Shown in pieces: positions 8,642 through 16,651 of a DNA stretch of 64,000 bases. The translations under genes and the position numbers were made by a program. Source of the stretch: an uncultured bacterium (GTDB lineage: Bacteria; Cyanobacteriota; Vampirovibrionia; Gastranaerophilales; Gastranaerophilaceae); contig CATLLJ010000010.1 of the NCBI GenBank assembly GCA_950022495.1, forward strand, positions 1 through 64,000. Reading direction: 5' to 3'. The notes beneath the pieces are model-generated. The model was not told where the DNA came from, made no database searches, and worked only from the letters and a program-made list of their open reading frames with translations. Positions within the stretch are counted from its first letter, which is position 1; the number at the start of each line of letters is the position of its first letter.

Positions 8642-8818
8642 TTATAAAGCAGTTTCAAATTCGCTTTCATACCCGAACAATTTTGCTCTGTTAAGAGCCA
8701 TTGTTTCCTGCGTTTTTGTTTCATATTCATCTATTTTATATTCTAATTCTTTATTATTTTTCGGGAATAATTGTAATAACTGTTTCAAATCAAATAGAAA
8801 TAAGCTGATTTCTGGCAT
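8642..8818 (-). CDS. 58-residue hypothetical protein
   Basis: The frame is longer, but an AAGGAG site lies 7 bases before the ATG at 8818, which gives a 58-residue helical protein starting MPEISLFLFDLKQLL and ending YESEFETAL. It is amphipathic with no membrane segment. No family is recognised. The rest of the long frame upstream is AT-rich and lacks a ribosome site. It converges on the gene at 8037 and shares its terminator region. Confidence 0.55.
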   Translation of the reverse strand: MPEISLFLFDLKQLLQLFPKNNKELEYKIDEYETKTQETMALNRAKLFGYESEFETAL

Positions 8819-8954
8819 ATCACTTCTCCTTATATACTTCATATATATAAAGTATTTTAAGTTTGTGAAATTGCAGAAATTATAAAAATATAAACTTATG
8901 TAAAGGGTTATTTTGTTCACTTTTTCTACTTGGTTGTTTGCATTAAACGGCATT

Positions 8955-9330
8955 GCAGTCAGGGCTCAACGCCCAACCTTTCAGCCTCTGCTCACAATCC
9001 GCTTTTTGATTGCGACGCAAAAAGAAAAAGTAGAACCGAAAAAGAAAAACACGCATGATTGAATGGCTCGAGTTATCAGAAACTACGTTTCCGAACCTTC
9101 CTTTCTTGTTATTTTGTTGTTCGGGGGCAAAGCCCCTGATGACTCGTATTATTTTGTCGCGTTTTTCTCTTTCTGCTCCTGTGGAGCTACGCTCTTACGT
9201 CGCAGATATTAAGTTCAGCACCTCTTCGCCGGCTCAACGCCGCCGAGCGAGTGCTTACACTCCGGCTTCCGCATTCTTTGCTTCTATTTCTTTCTCTTTG
9301 CGTGGCAACAAAGAGAAAGAAATGAAGGAG
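8955..9330. repeat. GC-rich intergenic repeat island
   Basis: This stretch of over 300 bases is much richer in GC than its surroundings and holds no convincing gene. It includes the core repeat at 9057-9102 that recurs at 29279-29324, the 17-base sequence at 9004-9020 that recurs inverted at 1-17, a small hairpin GGGGCAAAGCCCC near 9124, and a 15-bp stem-loop at 9286-9323 that recurs at 29217-29254. The reading frame on the plus strand is rich in Ser and Arg and looks accidental. Confidence 0.7.
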
Positions 9331-10117
9331 CATAATTTCTAATGATAAATAAAATTCCTGATATTCCTATTAAAAATAAGACTACTGAAATAATTTCGGC
9401 AAATGGAACAGAACCTATATTTAATGCACTGTCAATGCGGATTTTTTCGATAAAAAATCTTATAACCGAATATATTGCCAGATATGCAAAAAATGTTATT
9501 CCACGATATTTTTTACCTGATTTTATTAGAATAAATGAGAGTACTAAAAATGCGATGAAATCTAATAAACTTTCGTATAGAAATGTTGGGTGAAATAAAC
9601 TATAATCAGCAAATTGAGAGAATCTTTTTGTTTCCGGAATAAAAAGCCCCCAGTTTTGACTTTTTACGGGCAATCCGTAAGCTTCGGAGTTAAAATAATT
9701 CCCCCAGCGTCCGATTGACTGTCCGAGAATTGTTGTGCAGGATAAAGCATCTAAAATATTTAACATTGGCACTTTTGTTTTTTTTGAAGCTATGATTATT
9801 CCGATAATACCGCCAATTAAAGCACCATGAATAGATAGCCCGCCTTGTCTGATATCAAGAATTTCAAGCGGATTATCAAAATAATAATCATGCTGTAGTA
9901 TACAAAAATACAGTCGGGCACCTAATATTCCGAGTAAGATTATCAGCGGAGCGTAATCAATTATAATGTCTTTTTGAAGATTCGGATTGATTTTATTGTA
10001 GAGAAAATTCCCTGTTATCATTGATATAAAGATTGCACAAGCCATTGTTATCCCGTACCAGTATATCGGGATTGAAAATAAGCTGAATGCTATGTCTGCC
10101 GGAGCATTAATAATCAT
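9284..10117 (-). CDS. lgt: Prolipoprotein diacylglyceryl transferase
   Basis: Lgt attaches a diacylglyceryl group from phosphatidylglycerol to the lipobox cysteine of lipoproteins in the inner membrane. The 277-residue protein has seven predicted helices and the family motifs GGLSIHGALIGG and GRWGNYFNSEAYG near residue 140, with the conserved Arg, Asn and Glu. The last 15 or so codons (SFLSLCCHAKRKK) are encoded by the repeat stem-loop at 9286-9323, so the native C-terminus seems to have been replaced or extended. The upstream gene, 3 bases away, encodes a lipoprotein. Confidence 0.95.
   Translation of the reverse strand: MIINAPADIAFSLFSIPIYWYGITMACAIFISMITGNFLYNKINPNLQKDIIIDYAPLIILLGILGARLYFCILQHDYYFDNPLEILDIRQGGLSIHGALIGGIIGIIIASKKTKVPMLNILDALSCTTILGQSIGRWGNYFNSEAYGLPVKSQNWGLFIPETKRFSQFADYSLFHPTFLYESLLDFIAFLVLSFILIKSGKKYRGITFFAYLAIYSVIRFFIEKIRIDSALNIGSVPFAEIISVVLFLIGISGILFIIRNYAPSFLSLCCHAKRKK
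9286..9323. repeat. Repeat-borne 15-bp stem-loop at the end of lgt
   Basis: ATTTCTTTCTCTTTG pairs perfectly with CAAAGAGAAAGAAAT around an 8-base loop. Almost the same stem is found at 29217-29254. It overlaps the last codons of lgt. Confidence 0.65.
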
Positions 10118-10120
10118 GTT

Positions 10121-10690
10121 TTAGTCCTGAAGAGTAGATTCTTTTATTGATTTTATCTGGTTTTGAACAAATTCTTTGTCTTCGGCTTTTGGGTTTAATT
10201 CAAGATATTTTTCGTAATTTTTAACGGTAGAATTGAAAAGTTCTTCAATATATTGCTCTTCTTTTTCTGTTAATTTCAGTTCTTCTTCTGAGTTAAGTTC
10301 TTCGGACGTCGGGGTGTATAAAGTGTCGTCAATGTTCATTCTGATTTTGCCGTCCTGCATATCTATAGCAAGATTGTTTTGTGCTACAGCAAGCGAGTAA
10401 TATACATCTGCTGTTTCCGGTTTTAAATTGAGGGCTTTTTTGTATTCTTCTGTTGCATTAATATAATCTTCTGCTTTTGTGTATGCTATTGCGAGATTGT
10501 AATGAGTTTCAAAAATTGAAGAATCAAGATCAATACTTGATTTTAGTCTTTCGATTGCGGAGTTGTAATCTCCTTTTTCCATATATACTTTAGCTTTGTT
10601 ATTTAAATCCTGTACTGCAAGATTATTTATACAGGCTGTGGATGCAATTGCAACAAATAGAATGCTTGCAATCAAAAGTACTTTTTTCAT
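10121..10690 (-). CDS. TPR-containing lipoprotein
   Basis: A 189-residue protein with a signal peptide ending in an acceptable lipobox (ASTA before C20), so it is probably lipidated by Lgt, whose gene follows 3 bases downstream. Residues 27-100 hold about two and a half tetratricopeptide repeats (AKVYMEKGDYNSAIERL, HYNLAIAYTKAEDY, VYYSLAVAQNN), then an acidic linker and a final repeat-like helix pair. TPR lipoproteins act as scaffolds in envelope complexes; the partner here is unknown. Confidence 0.8.
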   Translation of the reverse strand: MKKVLLIASILFVAIASTACINNLAVQDLNNKAKVYMEKGDYNSAIERLKSSIDLDSSIFETHYNLAIAYTKAEDYINATEEYKKALNLKPETADVYYSLAVAQNNLAIDMQDGKIRMNIDDTLYTPTSEELNSEEELKLTEKEEQYIEELFNSTVKNYEKYLELNPKAEDKEFVQNQIKSIKESTLQD

Positions 10691-10810
10691 AAAATCCCTC
10701 TTTTTAAAAACGTTGTAAAATTGTTGTTAATCTAATTATAAATTGCTAATAAAAATATGGCAAATTTCATTAATTTAAGTTACAATAAAAAAGTAAAAAA
10801 GGAGAATTAT

Positions 10811-11080
10811 ATGTCAGAAGATAAAGTAGTCAGTCTTGGTTCAAAGAAGAAACATCATACTGATGAAGTTTTAGAAGATAACAATAAAGACAAAGAGTTG
10901 GTTTATTGCAGTTTTTGCGGTCGTCCTAATACAGAGGTTATTAAAATGATTCAGGGACCTGGTGTAAATATTTGTTCAGAATGTACAATGATTGCTGTAC
11001 AATATTTAATACTTCAAGATAGAATGCCGTCTGCCGAAGCACAGCAAATTTTAGATGCATTCTGGGGAAAGGCTAGATAA
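10811..11080 (+). CDS. Stand-alone ClpX-type zinc-binding domain protein
   Basis: An 89-residue protein whose residues 33-68 match the N-terminal zinc domain of ClpX: CSFCGRP, then GPGVNICSECT, with the C-x2-C and C-x2-C pairs. In ClpX this domain dimerises and binds substrates and adaptors such as SspB. Here no AAA+ domain follows; the gene stops with a short helix. The ATG at 10811 is chosen for its AAAGGAG site. It is the first gene of an eight-gene operon that also has an isolated Clp N-domain protein, so an adaptor or decoy role in Clp proteolysis is plausible but unproven. Confidence 0.85.
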   Translation: MSEDKVVSLGSKKKHHTDEVLEDNNKDKELVYCSFCGRPNTEVIKMIQGPGVNICSECTMIAVQYLILQDRMPSAEAQQILDAFWGKAR

Positions 11081-11086
11081 CAAAGT

Positions 11087-12691
11087 ATGACAAGTTCAAA
11101 ATTTAAGCAGTTAAATCCTTTTGAGTTGAAGTCAGCATTGACTGATTTGTTATCCAGAATAAATTCGGTACAAGATTTACAATCCTGTATTGTGGATTTT
11201 GAAATGCTTGATGCTCAGGATGATAAAACTGTTTTATCAAAACTGCTTTTCAAAGAACTTGTGAATTCCAAGCCTGAAAAAATTCCTGTGATTTGTTTTA
11301 TGCTGGAGCATTATACTCCTAAAGATGAACTAATAAAAAAATTATGGGAAACTCTTAAAAACCAGAATTTAAATAGTGAAGTAAAAATTACTATAATCAA
11401 TTTACTTAGAGAACTTGATGCAGATTGGTCTTATGAAACCTGTGAAGACTATCTTGGCGAAGAAACCGACGAAATTCTGGATGAAAATACAAAACAGCTT
11501 TTGAATACTGCAATAATCAATCCTGAAGTTCAAATCGATTTTATGGATTTTCTAGCATCATTGAGAACTCAGGATAAAATTACTCTTCTTAATTCTTTTG
11601 GAGATGATTTTTCTCAAGATGCTCTTGCAAATATTTTAATTCCTGTTTTTGTTTCAAATCCTGCCGGTGCAGAAGGCAAAGAAGCCTTAAGGCTTCTTGG
11701 AACTACAAAATCAGAGCTCGCTTTACATATTCTTGATGATATGTCGAAAATTGTAACCGGAGAATTAAAGCAGGAAGTTAAACGCAGTCTTTCGACTTTG
11801 AAAATTTCCGGTATTAGAGAAGACAATACCGAAGAATTTTATAGAAAAATCCTATCAAACAGTATTCCTGACAAATTTTATATAACATATCCTGATGGAC
11901 ATGGTGATCAGGCTATGATTTTTACAAGATTGACTGATAACAATAAAATTCGTTTTGTTTCTGTTGTAATCAATTTAGATACAGGTATAAAAGATTGTTT
12001 TGGCTTTTTTGAAATTTCTCAATTTGAATGCAGTAAAATTCTTGAAAGATTTTTAAAAGATGAGAAAACAGTTGCGGTTTCGCCGGATACTTTCAAAACA
12101 ATTTTAAATAATGCCGAAATTATAACAATGGAAAGAAACAATAATGGCTGGAAGCTTCCGTATGAATATGTCTGCTGGAAGAATTTACTGGTTGATATTG
12201 AGTCAGAGACTGATAAATTTGAACAAATTTTAAAAGATAATATTATTCCTAAAAAGCCTGAAAAATCTATTATTGAATCTCTTGAAAAAATGAAAGTTTC
12301 TTCACACTGGTTTTTGGATGAAAATTACAGTGATGAATTTGAAGAACTGATTGAAAATTTAAAAGAGGCTAAAGATCTTAATGAATTAGTTGATACTTAT
12401 TTTGATAAGGTTTTCTATCCAGAGGAAACCACGTCATGGGTTAAGAAACTTTTGATGAGTGCATATATCAAGTATTCAATCGGTAAAGATGATGAAGCTG
12501 AATTAATTTACGGATTAACCGAAGAGAATCTGCTTATGTCTGAATTGTTGAAAAATATTCTGAAACGCAGTATTTATGAATATCTGACTAAAATAAAATA
12601 TGACAAAAATGCAAATGCTTATAACTTTACAAATGAAGAAATTGACGATAAAATAAGCTACATAGAAGAAAATTGGGTTCAACATGTATAA
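11087..12691 (+). CDS. Helical-repeat (HEAT-like) protein of unknown function
   Basis: A 534-residue soluble protein. Residues 10-245 are a regular series of amphipathic helix pairs in the style of HEAT repeats (for example TVLSKLLFKELVNSKPEKIPVI, KEALRLLGTTKSELALHIL). Residues 260-370 seem to be an alpha/beta domain (KFYITYPDGHGDQAMIFTRL), and the C-terminal part is helical again. No enzyme motif is recognised. Its last 8 bases overlap the ruvX start, which indicates translational coupling. Confidence 0.7.
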   Translation: MTSSKFKQLNPFELKSALTDLLSRINSVQDLQSCIVDFEMLDAQDDKTVLSKLLFKELVNSKPEKIPVICFMLEHYTPKDELIKKLWETLKNQNLNSEVKITIINLLRELDADWSYETCEDYLGEETDEILDENTKQLLNTAIINPEVQIDFMDFLASLRTQDKITLLNSFGDDFSQDALANILIPVFVSNPAGAEGKEALRLLGTTKSELALHILDDMSKIVTGELKQEVKRSLSTLKISGIREDNTEEFYRKILSNSIPDKFYITYPDGHGDQAMIFTRLTDNNKIRFVSVVINLDTGIKDCFGFFEISQFECSKILERFLKDEKTVAVSPDTFKTILNNAEIITMERNNNGWKLPYEYVCWKNLLVDIESETDKFEQILKDNIIPKKPEKSIIESLEKMKVSSHWFLDENYSDEFEELIENLKEAKDLNELVDTYFDKVFYPEETTSWVKKLLMSAYIKYSIGKDDEAELIYGLTEENLLMSELLKNILKRSIYEYLTKIKYDKNANAYNFTNEEIDDKISYIEENWVQHV

Positions 12692-13088
12692 AGTAATGGC
12701 TCTCGATGTAGGAACAAAAAGAATTGGAATCGCTTTGAGCGACTATCTTTTAATGCTTGCTAACGGTCATTCATATATTCCGCGTGAACCGGAAGAAAAA
12801 GCCTTAGAAACAATATACAAAATTGCCAGAGAAAATAATGTCAAACAAATTGTAGTCGGGCTGCCTTTAAATATGGACGGAACAAAAGGTTTTCAAGCTG
12901 AAGATTGCGAAAAATTTGTGACAAAAATCAAAGATTATGATATTATTTTTGAGGATGAACGGCTTACGTCTGATACAGCAGAAGAAAATCTTCGCAATAA
13001 AAAAATAGACTTTAGAAAAGATAAAGGTCTAGTTGATATTGAAAGTGCTTGTATTATACTGGAACAATACTTATCAAGAATAAAATAA
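12684..13088 (+). CDS. ruvX: RuvX/YqgF family putative pre-16S rRNA nuclease
   Basis: YqgF/RuvX proteins have an RNase H-like fold and are linked to 16S rRNA 5' maturation; a Holliday-junction resolvase role has also been proposed. The 134-residue protein has the motifs ALDVGTKRIGIALSD, IVVGLPLNMDG and FEDERLTSDTAE with the conserved acidic residues. Length is typical. The DUF1292 gene follows at once, the same neighbour it has in Bacillus (yrrK-yrzB), which supports both calls. Confidence 0.93.
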   Translation: MYKVMALDVGTKRIGIALSDYLLMLANGHSYIPREPEEKALETIYKIARENNVKQIVVGLPLNMDGTKGFQAEDCEKFVTKIKDYDIIFEDERLTSDTAEENLRNKKIDFRKDKGLVDIESACIILEQYLSRIK

Positions 13089-13115
13089 TTACAAAATAAT
13101 ATAGGAGAATTTAAA

Positions 13116-13394
13116 ATGATCGAAGAAGAAAACAACATAATAGAAATTACTGATGAAGACGGTAATGTAATCAAATGTGAATTGTTTGATATGGTTGAAT
13201 TTAAAGACGAATATTATGCATTATTAGTTGAAGAAGGTCATTCTGAAGATGATGAACCTGAAGTTATTTTGATGCATTATAAAGAAGATGGCGAAGATGT
13301 ATATTTTGAATCTATTGAAGATGAAGAAGAATTCAATGCTGTTTCAGAATATATCCAATCTCTTTCTGAAGATTTTGATGAAGATGAAGAATAA
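13116..13394 (+). CDS. DUF1292 (YrzB-like) acidic protein
   Basis: A very acidic 92-residue protein with the DUF1292 pattern: ITDEDGNVIKCELFDMVEFKDEYYALLV, then PEVILMHYKEDGEDVYFESIEDEEEFNAV. It has the conserved place next to yqgF. The function of this family is not known. It has its own AGGAG site. Confidence 0.85.
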   Translation: MIEEENNIIEITDEDGNVIKCELFDMVEFKDEYYALLVEEGHSEDDEPEVILMHYKEDGEDVYFESIEDEEEFNAVSEYIQSLSEDFDEDEE

Positions 13395-13405
13395 GGATTT
13401 TTGTT

Positions 13406-14767
13406 TTGTTTGAAAAATTTACTGAAAAAGCTTTAAATGTAATTGTTGAAGCACAAAATATTGCGATTTATGATCACTCTGATAAGGTTTTATCAGAACA
13501 TTTGCTTCTGGCAATTGTGAAAGAAACAAAAGGTTTTTGTGCAAAGATTTTTAAATCTTACGATATTACATACGAAAGACTTGCCGAAGAAATTTATCTG
13601 ACTCTGAATATGGAAGAAGCAGATATGAATTCTTCCATACCTTTCAGTGATGATTTCAAACGTATATTGCAGACAACAATGGATTTAGTTGAAAAATCAG
13701 GAAATCCAACTGTTCACTATGAACACTTAGTTCTTGCTGCAATTAATGATAAACACTCTAAAATTTCTCAATATCTGGACAATTTAGGATTTGATATCGA
13801 CAAATCAAGACCATTGATAGAAAAACTTGTTCAACGTAAAGCAAAAAAAGACTTCCATCCGGAACTTGATGAAAATAAAGAGCCTGAAATAAATCTAACG
13901 CAGGAAACGGACTCTCTTTTTGATAATGCTGAATCTTCCAAAGTATTTGAACGTGCAGTTTCAAAGTTGTCCACATCAGGTTATGAAATTCTTGGTACAG
14001 AGCAGATAATATCTTCAATTCTCGAAGATAAAGAATCTGACCTGTCTAAAATCCTCGCACAGTTTGGTGTAACAGAAGAACTTTTTGAAGAAAAATTGGC
14101 AAAAGTTCAATCCCGTCAGGCAGAATATGAAGGTCGTCAGATTGTATTTACTCCGAATGCTTTTGTTGCTATGAGTCTGGCACTTCAAACCGCTAAAGAA
14201 CTCGGTTCTTCCGAGGTCTTGCCGGAACACATGATTTTAGGATTGTTAAAAACTAAAAAAGGTGTGGCTTATAACATCTTTAAAGAATTAAAAATTAATG
14301 ATGATGATCTTGCACACGGCATTATCAAACCTATTGAAAAACAAATGCCGGAAACCTTGACTATTCTTCGACTTGCCAAGCAGGAAGCCCGCAGACTGGG
14401 TAAAGGTGTTGTTGGTACTGAAATGTTCTTGCTGGGTATCATTGGCGAAGCTACAGGAATCGGTGCTGTTGTATTAAACGAGCTTGAAATAAATATCAGG
14501 GATGCACGTATTGTTGTTGAAAGAATTATCGGTTTTGGCAATGATTATTTTGATTCTGAAATTGTATTTACCAAGCGTGCAAAACGTGTTCTTGAGGCAG
14601 CCTGGGAACATGCTAAAAAAGCTAATAAAACAAAAATTGAATCATCCGATTTGTTATGGGCAATTACAACCGAACCTACGTCTTTAGCAATGCAGGCTCT
14701 TGAACAGTTAGGTGCAGATGTTGTTGAGATACGTGAAGGTATTAAAAAACACACTCAAGTACAATAA
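13406..14767 (+). CDS. Tandem Clp N-domain protein without ATPase
   Basis: The 453-residue protein consists of six half-repeats, that is three Clp_N double domains as in the N-terminal region of ClpC/ClpA: approximately residues 1-75, 76-150, 175-240, 245-315, 315-380 and 380-450. Each has the pattern of a helix with LSEHLLLAI, VHYEHLVLAAI, LPEHMILGLL, VGTEMFLLGII or IESSDLLWAI. There is no Walker A, AAA+ module or ClpP-binding loop. In ClpC these domains dock substrates and adaptors such as MecA. Plant and algal ClpT proteins are another ATPase-less Clp_N example. The start is TTG with AAGGA 8 bases before it. Confidence 0.85.
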   Translation: MFEKFTEKALNVIVEAQNIAIYDHSDKVLSEHLLLAIVKETKGFCAKIFKSYDITYERLAEEIYLTLNMEEADMNSSIPFSDDFKRILQTTMDLVEKSGNPTVHYEHLVLAAINDKHSKISQYLDNLGFDIDKSRPLIEKLVQRKAKKDFHPELDENKEPEINLTQETDSLFDNAESSKVFERAVSKLSTSGYEILGTEQIISSILEDKESDLSKILAQFGVTEELFEEKLAKVQSRQAEYEGRQIVFTPNAFVAMSLALQTAKELGSSEVLPEHMILGLLKTKKGVAYNIFKELKINDDDLAHGIIKPIEKQMPETLTILRLAKQEARRLGKGVVGTEMFLLGIIGEATGIGAVVLNELEINIRDARIVVERIIGFGNDYFDSEIVFTKRAKRVLEAAWEHAKKANKTKIESSDLLWAITTEPTSLAMQALEQLGADVVEIREGIKKHTQVQ

Positions 14768-14769
14768 TT

Positions 14770-16116
14770 ATGAATGATATTCAAGGAAAAATCAAAAGTT
14801 TTTTAGAAAAATACAAGTTAGATTGTCCTGATAAAATTTTTCTTGTTGCATTTTCCGGTGGTTATGATTCAATGTGCCTTATTGATGTGTTGAGTAAAAC
14901 CTGTTCAAATAAAATTGTAGCAATCCATTTAAATCACTGCTGGCGAGGGGAAGAAAGCGACACCGAAGAAGAAAATTGCCGGTTATTTTGTGCAGAACAC
15001 GGGATTGAATTTTATAGCGAGCATTTAAGTTCTGATACTCCTAAAACTGAAACAGCAGCACGCGAAGCACGATATGTATTTTTTGAATACTGTGCTAAGA
15101 AATTCAGCTCAGACGTTGTTTTTACTGCACATAATAAAAATGATAATGCTGAAACCTTGATTTATAGAATTTGCAAAGGTACAGGAATTGCAGGCTTACA
15201 AGGGATTGCTGAAAATCGCAGTATTTATTACAGACCGCTTCTTGATGTTGCACGGAGTGATATTGAAAAGTACTGTATGGATAATGGTTTAAAACCTAAC
15301 AATGACAGTTCAAACTGCAATACTAAATATAAAAGGAATTTTATAAGGGCAGAAATTTTGCCAAAATTGTCAGATATAAATGAAAATATTCTTGATGCTT
15401 TGACGTCTTTGTCGCAAGTTGCGAAAGATGAAACTGAAATTGTTGAAGAATATTTGGAATTTGTTTTAGACAAAATTACTGAAGATGATAAAATCAGTAC
15501 TAAAGAATTTCTGAAATTATCTAATTCAGTACAAAAGCGAATTATTTATAATATTTTTATTCAAAATAATCTTGATTACGACAGAGAAAAAATTCTCCGG
15601 ATTTTGGATTTTGTGGTAGAAAATTCCTTATCAAAATCAGGCCGAACATGTTCTCTAACGACAAATCTCTGGATATTTACAAGTTCTAAATACATAGAGC
15701 TTGTTTCTCAATCAGAAGAAGTTTTGCCGGCTTTTCATATTGAAAAAGAGGGAGTCTATGAAAATAATGGCTGGATTTTTGAGATTGAAAATTTCAATGA
15801 TGAAATTTTGAAATTCCCTGCGGATAGCGAAAATACTGCCTATGTTGACTTGAGTAGTTGTGAATTTTCATTGGGCTTTGATGTTCGAGGACGCAAAGAT
15901 GGTGATATCATTACCCCTCTGGGTTCAAAAGGGTCCCAGAAACTTAAAAAATATCTGAATGCAAAGAAAATTCCTAACCATGAGAAAAATAATTTGATGT
16001 TTTTAACACAGGGGAATGAAATTTTATGGGCAATTGGTTTAGGTATTAGTGATAAAATTAAGGTAACAAACAATCCGACACACAGATTGAAATATTATAA
16101 AAAGAGGGAAATATAA
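14770..16116 (+). CDS. tilS: tRNA(Ile)-lysidine synthase
   Basis: TilS adds lysine to C34 of the minor isoleucine tRNA so that it reads AUA, an essential step. The 448-residue protein has the PP-loop FSGGYDSM near residue 29, the family stretch HLNHCWRGEESDTEE, and the C-terminal TilS_C domain (GFDVRGRKDGDIITPLGSKG, then KKYLNAKKIP). It starts 2 bases after the Clp N-domain gene and its stop overlaps the hpt start by one base. The tilS-hpt pair is common in bacteria. Confidence 0.96.
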   Translation: MNDIQGKIKSFLEKYKLDCPDKIFLVAFSGGYDSMCLIDVLSKTCSNKIVAIHLNHCWRGEESDTEEENCRLFCAEHGIEFYSEHLSSDTPKTETAAREARYVFFEYCAKKFSSDVVFTAHNKNDNAETLIYRICKGTGIAGLQGIAENRSIYYRPLLDVARSDIEKYCMDNGLKPNNDSSNCNTKYKRNFIRAEILPKLSDINENILDALTSLSQVAKDETEIVEEYLEFVLDKITEDDKISTKEFLKLSNSVQKRIIYNIFIQNNLDYDREKILRILDFVVENSLSKSGRTCSLTTNLWIFTSSKYIELVSQSEEVLPAFHIEKEGVYENNGWIFEIENFNDEILKFPADSENTAYVDLSSCEFSLGFDVRGRKDGDIITPLGSKGSQKLKKYLNAKKIPNHEKNNLMFLTQGNEILWAIGLGISDKIKVTNNPTHRLKYYKKREI

Positions 16117-16649
16117 TGGAAATTAAACTTGAAGAATTAAAAGTATTATTTAGTGAAGAACAATTACAAACAAGAATAAAAGAACTTGCAGATGAGATGA
16201 ACAAATTTTATAACGGTGAAGAAGTTATCGCAATTTGTGTTCTCAAAGGTGCTGTTATGTTTGCGGTTGATCTGGTAAAAAATCTTGATATGCCTTTAAA
16301 AATGGAATTTATAAGACTATCAAGCTACGGTTCTTCAACTACAACTTCCGGAAAGGTTAATGCCGTTGATATTAAACTTCCTGACTTAAACGGAAAAAAT
16401 GTTTTGATAATTGAAGATATTGTTGATACAGGATTGACTGCGAAGTTTTTAATTGATTTTATGGCAATAAATTTTCATGTTAAATCTTTGAAATTCTGTT
16501 CGCTTTTAGATAAAAAAATGACCAGAAAAGTTGATGTTGAACCGGACTATTACGGATTTGAAGTTGATGATAAATTCGTTGTCGGTTATGGACTTGACTA
16601 TGATGGCTACTTTAGAAATTTGAGATATATCGGCTATAAAGAAGTTTAA
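16116..16649 (+). CDS. hpt: Hypoxanthine phosphoribosyltransferase
   Basis: Hpt salvages hypoxanthine or guanine to IMP or GMP with PRPP. The 177-residue protein has the PRPP loop VLIIEDIVDTGLT near residues 95-107 and the flexible-loop LSSYGSSTTTSG. Length is normal. It overlaps the tilS stop codon by one base (TAATG) and is followed 2 bases later by a histidine kinase gene. Confidence 0.95.
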   Translation: MEIKLEELKVLFSEEQLQTRIKELADEMNKFYNGEEVIAICVLKGAVMFAVDLVKNLDMPLKMEFIRLSSYGSSTTTSGKVNAVDIKLPDLNGKNVLIIEDIVDTGLTAKFLIDFMAINFHVKSLKFCSLLDKKMTRKVDVEPDYYGFEVDDKFVVGYGLDYDGYFRNLRYIGYKEV

Positions 16650-16651
16650 AT

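Noticed and set aside
9055-9342. 95-codon open frame on the plus strand in the repeat island
   Set aside because: It lies in repeat DNA, has no ribosome site, and its composition (Ser, Arg, Phe, Ala) is unlike other proteins of the window; it also overlaps the end of lgt.
13758-14018. 86-codon minus-strand frame inside the Clp N-domain gene
   Set aside because: It is a shadow of the coding strand with no start signal.
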